Shown here in pieces: positions 1 through 10,486 of a stretch of DNA of 64,000 nt (positions are counted from its first letter, which is position 1; each line of letters opens with the position of its first letter). This DNA is from Streptomyces sp. NBC_01351. Its GTDB lineage: Bacteria; Actinomycetota; Actinomycetes; Streptomycetales; Streptomycetaceae. The stretch lies in assembly GCF_036237315.1 (NCBI RefSeq), contig NZ_CP108356.1, positions 5,709,501 to 5,773,500 of the forward strand, in the 5' to 3' direction. A program made the translations under genes and the position numbers. Below the pieces are notes generated by a model that was not told where the DNA came from, did no database searches, and was given only the letters and a program-made list of their open reading frames with translations.

Positions 1-193
1 CCCCGCCGACCGCCGTCGCCACAACGTGGTCATCACCGCGGCGGGCGAAGCCGCCCTCGGCACGACGAACGCCGCCCTCGACGAGGTCGAGGACGGCATC
101 TTCGCCGGTCTGTCGGGTCAGGAGCGCGAGGTCCTGCGCGGCCTCCTCGACCGGGTCAACACCTCGGCCGAGGACTTCAAGTGCGACGAATAG
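1..193 (+). CDS. MarR-family transcriptional regulator, C-terminal part
   Basis: Only the last 63 codons are in the window; the reading frame begins at base 2 and ends at the TAG at 191-193. The visible peptide starts PADRRRHNVVITAAGEAAL, which is the wing of a MarR winged helix (the DxRRxxVxLTxxG pattern), and continues as the C-terminal dimerisation helix. MarR proteins bind palindromic operators and usually release DNA on ligand binding. The gene is convergent with the drug exporter at 209-1657, a frequent partnership for MarR regulators, but no promoter is visible to prove control. Confidence 0.75.
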   Translation, partial: PADRRRHNVVITAAGEAALGTTNAALDEVEDGIFAGLSGQEREVLRGLLDRVNTSAEDFKCDE

Positions 194-208
194 CGGCCGG
201 CCGGGGCG

Positions 209-1657
209 CTACCCGCGCGGGACGCCCGCTTCCGCCGCCGCACTGACGGGCTCCTCCAGGGCGCGGGCCGTGCGGTCCGCCGTGCCGAGGGCCCAGGGCC
301 CGGTCGTCGCCGCGCCCAGCACGAGCACGAGCGCTCCGCACACCGTGATGATCCACCACGCCGGGACCGCCGCCTCGACGAACCCGCGCCCGCCCGCCAT
401 CCCGGCCGCCAGCACCGCGCCCACGACGGCGACGCCCAGCGTGCTGCCGGTCTGGCGGCTGGTGGAGGCGATGGCGGCGGCCACGCCCGCCTGGGAGCGC
501 GGCATCCCGGAGACGGCCGTATTGGTGATCGGAGCGTTGACCATGCCGAAGCCGAGGCCGTAGAGCACGTACCCGGTGAACAGCAGCGCGGTGGACGTCT
601 CGCCCCGGAAGGCGGCGAACAGCAGCCCGCTCCCGCCCATCGCGGCGCCGGCGATCAGCAACGGCAGCCGCGGCCCGCGGCTGCCCACCAGCCGCCCCGA
701 CAGCGGAGCGACGGCGAAGGTCATGGCGGCCATCGGCAGCATGTAGAGCCCGGCGTGCAGTGCGTCCAGCCCCCGTACGTCCTGGAGGTACAGGGTGTTC
801 AGGAAGAGGAAGCCGGCCATCGACGCGAACGCGCTGACCGCGATCACGGTCGCCCCGCTGAAGGGCGCGCTCCGGAAGAACCGCAGATCGATCAGCGGCT
901 CCGCGCGCCGGGGCTCGTAGAGCAGCAGCCCCACCAGCGAGGCGACGGCCACCAGGGCGCATCCCATGATCAGCGGCGAGCGCCACCCGGCGGCCGGCGC
1001 CTCGATGATCCCGTACGTCACGCAGCCGAGCAGGGCCATGACCAGCACCTGGCCCACCGGATCCGGGCGCCGCGGCCGGGCGGCCCGGGACTCGGGGATG
1101 TGGCGCAGGGTCAGCACGAGCGCCGCGATGCCGATCGGCAGGTTGACCCAGAAGATCGAGCGCCAGCCCACGGAATCGACCAGCAGCCCGCCGATCAGGG
1201 GCCCCGCGGCCATCGAGATGCCCGCGACCGCGCCCCACACGCCGATGGCCCGCGCACGCTGGGCCGGATCGGTGAAGGTATTGGTGATGATCGACATCGC
1301 CACCGGGTTGAGCATCGCGCCGCCGACCGCCTGGACCATCCGGAAGAAGATCAGCCAGTCGAGTCCGGGGGCCAGCGAGCACAGCAGGGAACCGGCGGTG
1401 AAGAGCACCAGGCCGGTGACGAACACCTTGCGCCGCCCGATCCGGTCCGCTGTGGACCCCATGAGCATCAACAGCGAGGCCAGCACGAGCGTGTAGGCGT
1501 CGATCGACCACTGCATGCCCGCGACCGAGGCGTGCACGTCGCTGCGCATGGTGGGGAGCGCGACGTTGAGGACGGTGTTGTCGAGGCTGACGATCAGCAG
1601 GCTCATGCAGCAGATCGCCAGGACGAGCGTGCGCTGCCGGGAACTCGTCTCGATCAT
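209..1657 (-). CDS. MFS transporter, DHA2 (QacA-like) drug:H+ antiporter
   Basis: This 482-residue membrane protein is sized for a 14-helix DHA2 exporter. The N-terminus has the helix-1 motif D-N-T-V-L-N-V-A-L-P typical of this family. The loop after helix 2 carries motif A (GSTADRIGRRKVF). The next helices contain the conserved R-M-V-Q-A-V-G-G-A segment. It likely exports hydrophobic drugs or metabolites using the proton gradient; the substrate cannot be read from sequence. It is convergent with the MarR fragment at 1-193, its plausible regulator, and lies about 50 bp from the divergent dusB. Confidence 0.9.
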   Translation of the reverse strand: MIETSSRQRTLVLAICCMSLLIVSLDNTVLNVALPTMRSDVHASVAGMQWSIDAYTLVLASLLMLMGSTADRIGRRKVFVTGLVLFTAGSLLCSLAPGLDWLIFFRMVQAVGGAMLNPVAMSIITNTFTDPAQRARAIGVWGAVAGISMAAGPLIGGLLVDSVGWRSIFWVNLPIGIAALVLTLRHIPESRAARPRRPDPVGQVLVMALLGCVTYGIIEAPAAGWRSPLIMGCALVAVASLVGLLLYEPRRAEPLIDLRFFRSAPFSGATVIAVSAFASMAGFLFLNTLYLQDVRGLDALHAGLYMLPMAAMTFAVAPLSGRLVGSRGPRLPLLIAGAAMGGSGLLFAAFRGETSTALLFTGYVLYGLGFGMVNAPITNTAVSGMPRSQAGVAAAIASTSRQTGSTLGVAVVGAVLAAGMAGGRGFVEAAVPAWWIITVCGALVLVLGAATTGPWALGTADRTARALEEPVSAAAEAGVPRG

Positions 1658-1710
1658 GCGGCCGATGGTACGTCCGCACCCATGGCTCCGGCATGCGGGA
1701 CAATGGGCGG

Positions 1711-2853
1711 ATGACCACGCTCCCCCCGCCCCTCGCGATCGGCCCGCACACCGTGCAGCCCCCGGTGGTGCTCGCGCCCATGGCCGGTATCACCAATGCC
1801 CCGTTCCGTACCCTCTGCCGGGAGTTCTCGGGCGGCAAGGGGCTGTTCGTGAGCGAGATGATCACGACGCGCGCCCTGGTCGAGCGCAACGAGAAGACCA
1901 TGCAGCTGATCCACTTCGACGAGACCGAGAAGCCGCGCTCGATTCAGCTGTACGGGGTCGACCCCGTGACGGTCGGCAAGGCGGTCCGCATGATCGTCGA
2001 AGAGGACCGCGCCGACCACATCGACCTGAACTTCGGCTGCCCGGTCCCCAAGGTGACCCGCAAGGGCGGCGGCTCGGCCCTGCCCTACAAGCGGAACCTG
2101 CTGCGCGCGATCCTGCGCGAGGCCGTCGCGGGCGCCGGCGACCTGCCGGTGACCATGAAGATGCGCAAGGGCATCAATGACGAGCACCTCACCTACCTCG
2201 ACGCCGGCCGGATAGCCGTCGAGGAGGGGATCACCGCCATCGCCCTGCACGGGCGCACCACCGCCCAGCACTACGGCGGCACCGCCGACTGGGAGGCCAT
2301 CGCGCGGCTCAAGGAGCACGTGCCGGAGATCCCGGTGCTCGGCAACGGCGACATCTGGTGCGCTGAGGACGCGCTGCGCATGGTCCGGGAGACCGGCTGC
2401 GACGGCGTGGTCGTGGGGCGCGGCTGCCTTGGGCGGCCGTGGCTCTTCAACGACCTGGTGGCGGCCTTCGAGGGGCGCCCCGAGGACTTCCACAAGCCGA
2501 CGCTGCGCGAGGTCGCGGCCACCATGCACCGCCACGCGCAGCTGCTGGGGGAGTGGATCGGGGACGAGGCGCGCGGGGTGATCGACTTCCGTAAGCACGT
2601 GGCCTGGTACCTCAAGGGCTTCGCGGTGGGTTCCGAGATGCGGGGCAAGCTCGCGGTGACCTCTTCGCTGGCCGAGCTGGACGCTCATCTGAGCGAGCTG
2701 GATCTGGATCAGGGATGGCCCGAGAGTGCGGACGGCCCGCGCGGCCGGACGTCCGGAAACAACCGAGTTGTCCTGCCGGAGGGCTGGTTGAAGGACCCGT
2801 ACGACTGTGCCGGTGTGAGCGAGGACGCTGAACTGGACACCTCCGGCGGCTGA
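1711..2853 (+). CDS. dusB: tRNA-dihydrouridine synthase DusB
   Basis: The gene encodes a flavoenzyme that reduces uridine to dihydrouridine in tRNA D-loops. The protein (about 380 aa) has the FMN TIM barrel. It starts with the APMAGITN motif, continues with the DLNFGCP motif whose Cys is the catalytic acid, then the K-M-R-K-G substrate-loop segment, and the phosphate-binding G-N-G-D-I-W and VVGRGCLGRPW motifs. The ATG at 1711 is preferred; an in-frame ATG at 1693 would add six residues unlike the family. The C-terminal tail past residue 340 is variable. A perfect hairpin lies about 90 bp downstream (2940-2966). Confidence 0.92.
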   Translation: MTTLPPPLAIGPHTVQPPVVLAPMAGITNAPFRTLCREFSGGKGLFVSEMITTRALVERNEKTMQLIHFDETEKPRSIQLYGVDPVTVGKAVRMIVEEDRADHIDLNFGCPVPKVTRKGGGSALPYKRNLLRAILREAVAGAGDLPVTMKMRKGINDEHLTYLDAGRIAVEEGITAIALHGRTTAQHYGGTADWEAIARLKEHVPEIPVLGNGDIWCAEDALRMVRETGCDGVVVGRGCLGRPWLFNDLVAAFEGRPEDFHKPTLREVAATMHRHAQLLGEWIGDEARGVIDFRKHVAWYLKGFAVGSEMRGKLAVTSSLAELDAHLSELDLDQGWPESADGPRGRTSGNNRVVLPEGWLKDPYDCAGVSEDAELDTSGG

Positions 2854-2939
2854 CAAATCGCCCTGCGTGGCGCGTGATATACGCCACGCATGGGTGAGGT
2901 TTCGCTCAGATGAGCACTGAAGTCACGGGTAAGACTTTC

Positions 2940-2966
2940 AAAGGGTGGCACTGGGTGCCACCCTTT
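2940..2966 (+). terminator. Perfect 11-bp hairpin downstream of dusB
   Basis: AAAGGGTGGCA pairs with TGCCACCCTTT around a 5-nt loop. There is no T-run after it, so it is either a weak terminator for dusB or part of the structured leader of ppdK. Confidence 0.45.
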
Positions 2967-2967
2967 G

Positions 2968-2988
2968 TGCGTTCAAGTCTTGAACGCA
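2968..2988. promoter_or_regulatory. Perfect 21-bp palindrome upstream of ppdK
   Basis: TGCGTTCAAG, one T, then CTTGAACGCA form a 10-1-10 perfect palindrome, the shape of a dimeric repressor operator. It sits about 230 bp before the ppdK start codon. I do not recognise the cognate regulator. Confidence 0.5.
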
Positions 2989-3141
2989 AATGTATCGATG
3001 ATCGCTCATCCGAGCGGGATTCCGGCCCAAATGGGCCCTCTCCCTTCGGCTTGTGAAGGCTTTTCGTACGTTCGCATTACCCGTGAGTTACTTTCGATCT
3101 GCTGGCGCACGGGTGGTTACAGCCGCATGTCGACCAAGTGG

Positions 3142-3172
3142 ACATACCCAGAAGCCTTCGATCTGGGTATGT
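3142..3172 (+). promoter_or_regulatory. 11-9-11 perfect inverted repeat in the ppdK leader
   Basis: ACATACCCAGA (3142-3152) pairs perfectly with TCTGGGTATGT (3162-3172) around a 9-nt loop, 45 nt before the GTG start of ppdK. It could be an RNA stem-loop in the 5' untranslated region or a DNA operator. The 2854-3217 gap also holds the two inverted repeats at 2940-2966 and 2968-2988 and a small GGCCC-AAAT-GGGCC palindrome at 3024-3037. I see no gene in it. Confidence 0.5.
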
Positions 3173-3217
3173 TCCTGGCCGTCAGGGCAGCCACCGAGCC
3201 TCGAGGAGTCGAGACCC

Positions 3218-5926
<2,709 letters not shown>

Positions 5927-5955
5927 CCCCCGGCCCTGAGAAGGGCCCCCAAGAC

Positions 5956-6008
5956 GGCGCGTCTGCCCCCGGGATCCCTGACCCCCGAGGGCAGACGCGC
6001 CTATTTTC
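5956..6008 (+). terminator. Rho-independent terminator of ppdK
   Basis: GGCGCGTCTGCCC (5956-5968) pairs perfectly with GGGCAGACGCGCC (5989-6001), followed by TATTTT. It closes the ppdK transcript. Confidence 0.8.
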
Positions 6009-6209
6009 ACTTGTTCAACAAATCTTTACGCCAGCAGGCGGTGGACGGATCCCCACCCGTCCACCGCCGCTGTCATTCTGCCGGGCACGTCGGCGCTTCC
6101 CGTGCGACCGACCGCCAGGCCCCGCAAAGCCCCCCACGGCCTTCGCGGAGCGTTTCGGTCGCATCGGAGTGTGCCCGGCGGAGTACAGGATTTCGGTTGT
6201 CACGCCTCT

Positions 6210-6241
6210 GCCGAAAGGGGTTTCAACTGTGGCCGAAAGGG
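6210..6241. promoter_or_regulatory. Two direct GCCGAAAGGG repeats, 22 bp apart, before the ArsR-type regulator
   Basis: Identical decamers at 6210-6219 and 6232-6241 are two helical turns apart, about 70 bp upstream of the regulator's GTG. This spacing suits cooperative protein binding and possible autoregulation. The rest of the 5927-6312 gap holds the ppdK terminator and no gene I can support. Confidence 0.35.
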
Positions 6242-6312
6242 CGTGGTGACCACGTGTGACGGCATGCATACTCATGGGGCGGGGGGATTGCGGTTGCACA
6301 GGTGGGGGTTCG

Positions 6313-7320
6313 GTGCTGCGTATCCATTTCACTGGAGTGGACCTGGCACGCGTACGGATGGCAGGGCGTCCCGATGCGTTGTGGGAAACGATTCTCAGCT
6401 TTCATCGCTTAAGAGACCGGCGAGATGTCCGGTTGTTCGGTGAATGGCGGACGGAATCCAGAATCAGGTTGAACAGTGAAACACGCATGCTCGGTATGCT
6501 TATACCGAGCAAGGGTTATTTTCCCGATTTCCTGACACCCGTCGAGGGGCGGTACGGGTGGGACGTCGGTCTCGACGCCCTGCGCGGGATCCGCCCCGAG
6601 CGGATGCGGCGGGAGATGCGACTGCTGGGCGGGGCCGGTACCGCGGTGATGCCGCCGAGGCTCCGGGATTTCATGGAGGACGGGACCAAGCACCTGCCGA
6701 GGCTGCTGGGCGAGCTGCGGGCGTACCACCGGGCGGCCGTCGAGCCGTACTGGACCCACATCCAGGCCCAGATCGAGGCCGAGCGGGCCGCACGCGGGCG
6801 CGCCCTGCTGGACGGGGGCGCGGACGAGCTGCTGGCCTCGCTGCCGCCGATGCTGCGCTGGCGGGCGCCCGTGCTGGAGTGCGACTACCCCGTGGACCGG
6901 GACGTCCGGCTGCGGGGGCGCGGGCTGCTGCTCCAGCCGTCCTTCTTCTGCCGGCGCACCGCGGTGACCCTGCACGACCCGGAGCTGCCGCCGGTGCTGG
7001 TCTACCCGGCCGCCGCGCAGCTCGCCTCGGCGCCCACGGGGGGCGAGGGGGCACGGCCGGCGGTGGAGGAGCAGCGGGTCCGCACGCTGGGCAAGCTCGT
7101 CGGGCACACCCGCTCGGTGGTGCTGCGGGCCATCGGGGACGGGGCCACCACGAGCGAGCTGGCCCGGCGCGCCGGGGTCTCGCTGGCCTCCGCGAGCCAG
7201 CACGCGTGCGTGATGCGGGAGGCGGGGCTGGTGACGACGCTGCGGCACGGGAACGCGGTGCTGCACACCGTGACGCCGCTGGGGGCCGCGCTGCTGAAGG
7301 GTGGGGCCGTGGCGTCGTGA
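6313..7320 (+). CDS. ArsR/DUF5937-type winged-helix regulator with a TTA codon
   Basis: This is a 335-residue regulator. The N-terminal two thirds match the DUF5937-like domain found in Streptomyces regulators starting LRIHFTxxDLAR. The C-terminus is an ArsR-like winged helix (TTSELARRAGVSLASASQHACVMREAGL, with the wing in LRHGNAVLHTVT). GTG at 6313 is chosen over upstream in-frame starts because family members begin at this point. Codon 33 is TTA (6409-6411), rare here and translated by the bldA tRNA, so expression may be tied to development. Codons 1-65 are visibly less GC-rich than the rest. The ligand and target are unknown. Two direct repeats lie upstream and a terminator at 7324-7362. 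Confidence 0.8.
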   Translation: MLRIHFTGVDLARVRMAGRPDALWETILSFHRLRDRRDVRLFGEWRTESRIRLNSETRMLGMLIPSKGYFPDFLTPVEGRYGWDVGLDALRGIRPERMRREMRLLGGAGTAVMPPRLRDFMEDGTKHLPRLLGELRAYHRAAVEPYWTHIQAQIEAERAARGRALLDGGADELLASLPPMLRWRAPVLECDYPVDRDVRLRGRGLLLQPSFFCRRTAVTLHDPELPPVLVYPAAAQLASAPTGGEGARPAVEEQRVRTLGKLVGHTRSVVLRAIGDGATTSELARRAGVSLASASQHACVMREAGLVTTLRHGNAVLHTVTPLGAALLKGGAVAS

Positions 7321-7323
7321 CGT

Positions 7324-7362
7324 GGCCGCACCCCGGTGGGTTGAACCCGCCGGGGTGCGGCC
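7324..7362 (+). terminator. Nested hairpin terminator after the ArsR-type regulator
   Basis: GGCCGCACCCCGG (7324-7336) pairs with CCGGGGTGCGGCC (7350-7362), with an inner GGGTT/AACCC stem. There is no T-run, which is usual in Streptomyces. Confidence 0.65.
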
Positions 7363-7385
7363 GTCAGTCAGGGCGCGGCGCCGTT

Positions 7386-7481
7386 GCCGGGGCGCCGCCC
7401 CGGACCCTCTCCCCCAGCTACCGCTGGGAGGTGCCCCCACCAGACTCCGTCCGGGGGGACCCCCACGCCTCAAACGCCGGC
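7386..7481. repeat. Composite repeat: type B element with a type A element inside it
   Basis: The outer parts (GGGGCGCCGCCCCGGACCC, then CCTCAAACGCCGGCGGGGCTG) match the other type B copies at 13934, 55219 and 56093. Between them sits a full type A copy (7409-7439, CCCCCAGCTACCGCTGGGAGG core) plus the self-complementary stretch around ACTCCGTCCGGGGGGACCCCC. It occupies the gap between two convergent genes. Confidence 0.75.
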
Positions 7482-7507
7482 GGGGCTGAAGCGGCACGTG
7501 CCGAAGG

Positions 7508-8668
7508 TCAGACGCGGAACGGGCCCGTCACCTCGTACGTGATGCCGCCGGTCGAGCTGCCGCTCGTACCGCGCTGGCTGGAGAAGTAGAGGCGGGAGCC
7601 GTCGGGGGAGAAGGCCGGGCCGCAGATCTCCGAGGAGGACTGGCCGGTGATCCGCAGGAAGGGGGCCACCACGTCGTCCGGGGTGATCAGGCAGATCTCC
7701 ATGTTGCCGCCGTCCTCGGCGATGTACAGGTCGCCGTACGAGGAACCGGTGACGTTGTCCACGCCCGTCAGCGGGGCCGCGCCGCCGGGGACGAGCGAGT
7801 CGTCGTAGGCCAGCTCGTACGTGTTGTTCGTGAGGTTCAGCTGCCAGACCCGGTTGTCTCCCTTGGTGGTGAACCAGACCGTGTCGTTGGCGTAGTGGCA
7901 GCCCTCGCCGCCGTTGAACTTCTTCGAACCGGAGACCTGGGTGCGGGTGGTCGTCGGGGAGCCGTCCGGGTCCGGGACGTTCTGCCACGTGAAGGAGCCC
8001 GAGGTGGCGGTGCCGGCGACGAGCACCTGGAGGGTGCCGGAGGAAAGGTTTCCCCAGGTGGTGGGGACGAAGCGGTACAAGCAGCCGCTGGACTCGTCCT
8101 CGGTCAGGTAGATCACCTGGCGCACCGGGTCGGCGGCGGCCGCCTCGTGCTTGAACTTGCCCATCGCGGAGCGCCGGACGGCCGCGTTCACGCCGTAGGG
8201 GTCGGTCTCGTAGACGTAGCCGAGGCTGACCTCCTCACAGGACAGCCAGGTGTTCCAGGGGGTCTTGCCGCCCGCGCAGTTCTGCCGGGTGTTGGAGAGG
8301 ATCCGGTAGGCACTGGTGATGGTGCCGGAGGAGTTGAACTTCACCGCGCTCGCGCCGCCGGCGGGGTTGATCTCCGAGTTCGACACGTAGATCCAGCCCG
8401 TGCCGTCGACGAAACACGCGCCGCCGTCGGGGGCGCTGTGCCACTTGTACGAGGTGGAGCCGACGTTCTGGCCCGACCGGGCGATCACCCGGCTGCTGAA
8501 CCCGGCCGGCAGCATGATGCCGTTCGCGTCCGCCGAGCCGAGGGCCCCGTAGGGCCCGGCGCCGGGCTGGGCGGGCGCCGCGTAGGCGGCCCCGTGCATC
8601 AGCGTCCCGCCGAAGGCGGCGGCCGACGAGCCGATGACGGCACCGCGCAGGAAGGTACGACGTTCCAC
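7508..8668 (-). CDS. Tat-exported PhoX-like (DUF839) protein
   Basis: A 386-residue secreted protein. The N-terminus ERRTFLRGAVIGSSAAAFGG is a twin-arginine signal followed by a hydrophobic stretch and an AYA-AP cleavage site. The body reads as a PhoX/DUF839 beta-propeller, with repeated blades such as GWIYVSNSEINPAGG, WLSCEEVSLGYVYETDPYG and YGDLYIAEDGGNMEI. PhoX enzymes are Ca/Fe-dependent phosphatases; activity here is inferred. The start is the GTG at 8668 because AGGAG lies 5 nt upstream; the GTG two codons earlier is possible. The open frame runs on to 9379, but that extension belongs to the neighbouring disrupted gene. Confidence 0.85.
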   Translation of the reverse strand: MERRTFLRGAVIGSSAAAFGGTLMHGAAYAAPAQPGAGPYGALGSADANGIMLPAGFSSRVIARSGQNVGSTSYKWHSAPDGGACFVDGTGWIYVSNSEINPAGGASAVKFNSSGTITSAYRILSNTRQNCAGGKTPWNTWLSCEEVSLGYVYETDPYGVNAAVRRSAMGKFKHEAAAADPVRQVIYLTEDESSGCLYRFVPTTWGNLSSGTLQVLVAGTATSGSFTWQNVPDPDGSPTTTRTQVSGSKKFNGGEGCHYANDTVWFTTKGDNRVWQLNLTNNTYELAYDDSLVPGGAAPLTGVDNVTGSSYGDLYIAEDGGNMEICLITPDDVVAPFLRITGQSSSEICGPAFSPDGSRLYFSSQRGTSGSSTGGITYEVTGPFRV

Positions 8669-8793
8669 GGTCACTCCTGTGGGAGGAAGGCCCCGCACCC
8701 GGTCGGGCGCGGGGTCGCACGCGTCGAGGAACCTAGGAGCCTTGAGTTGACGTGACGTCAATTCCTCATTACGCATGAGCGACCGCTGTGAGT

Positions 8794-9379
8794 TCAATCC
8801 TCCAGCAGGGACTTCAAAGCGCCGAGCCGCTCTTTCCGGAAGGCCTTGTAGACCTCCACGGCATCCGCGTCGGCCAGTTTCGTGTGGCCCAGTCCCACCT
8901 GCGTACGGTCCGGGCCCTTGGGGGTGAGATAGACGGAAATACGGCTGCTGCCGCCGTCCCAGTCCGCGGTGACGGATTTGCCGGACCGGTGCGTGCGGAC
9001 GGAGAAGTCCGCGTGCGGCAGCCGGCGCTCGCGCACCGCCGCGTCCGTGAAGGCCCCCGTGACCCGCTCGGCGGCCGCGGCCACCGTGCGCGAGGTGCTC
9101 GCCTGCCAGTCGCCGTCGCAGGACTGCCCGACCTCGCGCATCTCCCCCAGCTACCGCTGGGAGGGGCCCCCAGCGTTCCTGCTCGTAGCCGACCGTGACC
9201 GACTGGGCGTACCAGCCGCTCACCCCGTACTCCTCCACGAGCCGGCGCGCGATCTCGGTGTGGGTGTGTCCGGTGGCACCCCACCCGTCGAGCTCGGCGA
9301 ACCACGCGGACCAGTCCCGGCCGGTCTCGGCGGCCAGGGCCTCGTCCCACAGCTTCTCGGTGATCTTCTTGACGGCCAT
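8794..9379 (-). pseudogene. DUF4287-SRPBCC protein gene frameshifted by a type A repeat
   Basis: The first part, from ATG at 9379, reads as a DUF4287 domain (KITEKLWDEALAAETGRDW, then GVSGWYAQSVTVGYEQER). The second part, in another frame (8794-9141), reads as the linked SRPBCC-like domain (REVGQSCDGDWQASTSRTV to the KAFRKERLGALKSLLED end). In family members these halves join directly at about YEQARG-LREV. Here a type A repeat (9142-9172) lies exactly at the joint; its net length is not a multiple of three and it adds a TAG in the downstream frame. The upstream frame runs on into the PhoX gene. The downstream half could restart at the ATG at 9141, but no well-spaced ribosome site precedes it. 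Confidence 0.75.
9142..9172. repeat. Type A palindromic repeat inside the DUF4287-SRPBCC gene
   Basis: CTCCCCCAGCTACCGCTGGG is followed by AGGGGCCCCC; it matches copies at 7409-7439 and 53453-53484 with one or two changes. CCCAGC-(GG/CC)-GCTGGG pairing makes it palindromic. It separates two domains that are contiguous in homologues. Confidence 0.8.
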
Positions 9380-9466
9380 GACCGGACGCTACTGCGAGCC
9401 GTACGCCCCGGCACGGTGGGACTTTCTCCCCTGGGGAGGCCGCCGGTAGGAGAGGATGGTGGAATC

Positions 9467-9928
9467 ATGAACCACTTCGCCGCCGACGCCGACATCTCGG
9501 GCCGCGCCGACCTCGACGTCGTGCTGCGCCGCTTCTACACGGCCGCCTTCGCCGACGCGCGGATCGGGCCCTTCTTCACCGAGATCGCGGGCACGGACCT
9601 GGAGGTCCACCTGCCGCGCATCACCGACTTCTGGGAGCGCGCGCTCTTCCGCACCGCCGACTACCGGCGCAACGCCTTCGCCCCGCACACGGCGCTGAAC
9701 TCGGCGCGGGCCATGACGGCCGCGGACTTCGGCCGCTGGGTGCAGCTGTGGCACGCGACCATCGACGGCCTGCACCACGGGCCCTACGCGGAGCGGGCCA
9801 AGGCGCAGGGCGAGCGGATCGCGCTGACCCTGCACAAGCGGCTCGCGGGCCGGGACGTGTCGATGGAGAGCGAGGACGGCCTCGGCTTCATCCCGCTGGC
9901 CGCCCTCGAACTGCGCTCACTGGTCTGA
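9467..9928 (+). CDS. Group III truncated haemoglobin-like globin
   Basis: A 153-residue protein that aligns by eye with group III truncated haemoglobins. It has LDVVLRRFYTAAFADARIGPFF at the A/B helices, ITDFWERALFRTADYRRNAFAPHTAL around the E-F region with a candidate haem-ligating His, and a C-terminal helix with RIALTLHKRL. These globins bind O2, NO or CO, and group III members are thought to serve redox or peroxide chemistry. The start ATG at 9467 follows AGGAGAGG. It is divergent from the broken DUF4287 gene. Its proximity to nitrite reductase is suggestive of NO handling, but not evidence. Confidence 0.85.
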   Translation: MNHFAADADISGRADLDVVLRRFYTAAFADARIGPFFTEIAGTDLEVHLPRITDFWERALFRTADYRRNAFAPHTALNSARAMTAADFGRWVQLWHATIDGLHHGPYAERAKAQGERIALTLHKRLAGRDVSMESEDGLGFIPLAALELRSLV

Positions 9929-10061
9929 CCTGTGGTTTCGCCCCGTCGGGCCGGGCCGAGGAGAAATCTCGAAAAGCTTCGCGGGGAGCGATGAGTTTCC
10001 CCCGGGTTCCCGGTCTACCCCTCGAAAGCAGCGAACACCGCGCGAGAGAAGAGAGACCGAG

Positions 10062-10472
10062 ATGTCCCAGCCCCAGATGATCTTCGTCAACCTGCCGGTC
10101 AAGGACCTGGAAGCCGCCAAGGCCTTCTGGAAGAAGCTCGGCTACTCCTTCAACCCGCAGTTCTCCGACGAGACCGCCGGCTGTCTGGTGATCAGCGACA
10201 CCATCTTCGCGATGCTGCTGACCGAGGCGAAGTTCGAGGGGTTCGCCACCAAGCCGGTCGCCGACGCCGCCAAGACCACCGAGGTGATGGTGGCCCTGAC
10301 CGCCGACAGCCGCGCCAAGGTCGACGAGGTCGTCGACGCCGCCCTCGCGGCGGGCGCCACCGAGCCGCGGGCGGCCATCGACATGGGCTTCATGTACGGC
10401 CGCGCCTTCGAGGACCTCGACCACCACGTCTGGGAGTACGTCTGGATGGACCCGGCCGCCATCGAAGGCTGA
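10062..10472 (+). CDS. VOC/glyoxalase-superfamily protein
   Basis: A 136-residue protein with the two beta-alpha-beta-beta-beta modules of the vicinal-oxygen-chelate fold. It begins MIFVNLPVKDLEAAKAFWKKLGY, the standard VOC opening, and ends with the EDLDHHVWEYVWMDP strand that commonly holds a metal-ligand Glu. Members include lyases, dioxygenases and antibiotic-binding proteins, so no substrate is assigned. A purine-rich ribosome site (GAGAGAAGAGAG) precedes ATG 10062. It is convergent with nirD, 14 bp away. Confidence 0.85.
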   Translation: MSQPQMIFVNLPVKDLEAAKAFWKKLGYSFNPQFSDETAGCLVISDTIFAMLLTEAKFEGFATKPVADAAKTTEVMVALTADSRAKVDEVVDAALAAGATEPRAAIDMGFMYGRAFEDLDHHVWEYVWMDPAAIEG

Positions 10473-10486
10473 TGCCCCTGCGCCGC

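Noticed and set aside
3053..3217. Upstream extension of ppdK
   Set aside because: The extra 55 residues are unlike PPDK proteins, and GAGGAG precedes the GTG at 3218.
7508..9379. One long frame joining a DUF4287 N-terminus to the PhoX-like protein
   Set aside because: It arises because the repeat-induced frameshift lets the upstream gene's frame run into PhoX. The Tat signal and ribosome site mark the true PhoX start at 8668.
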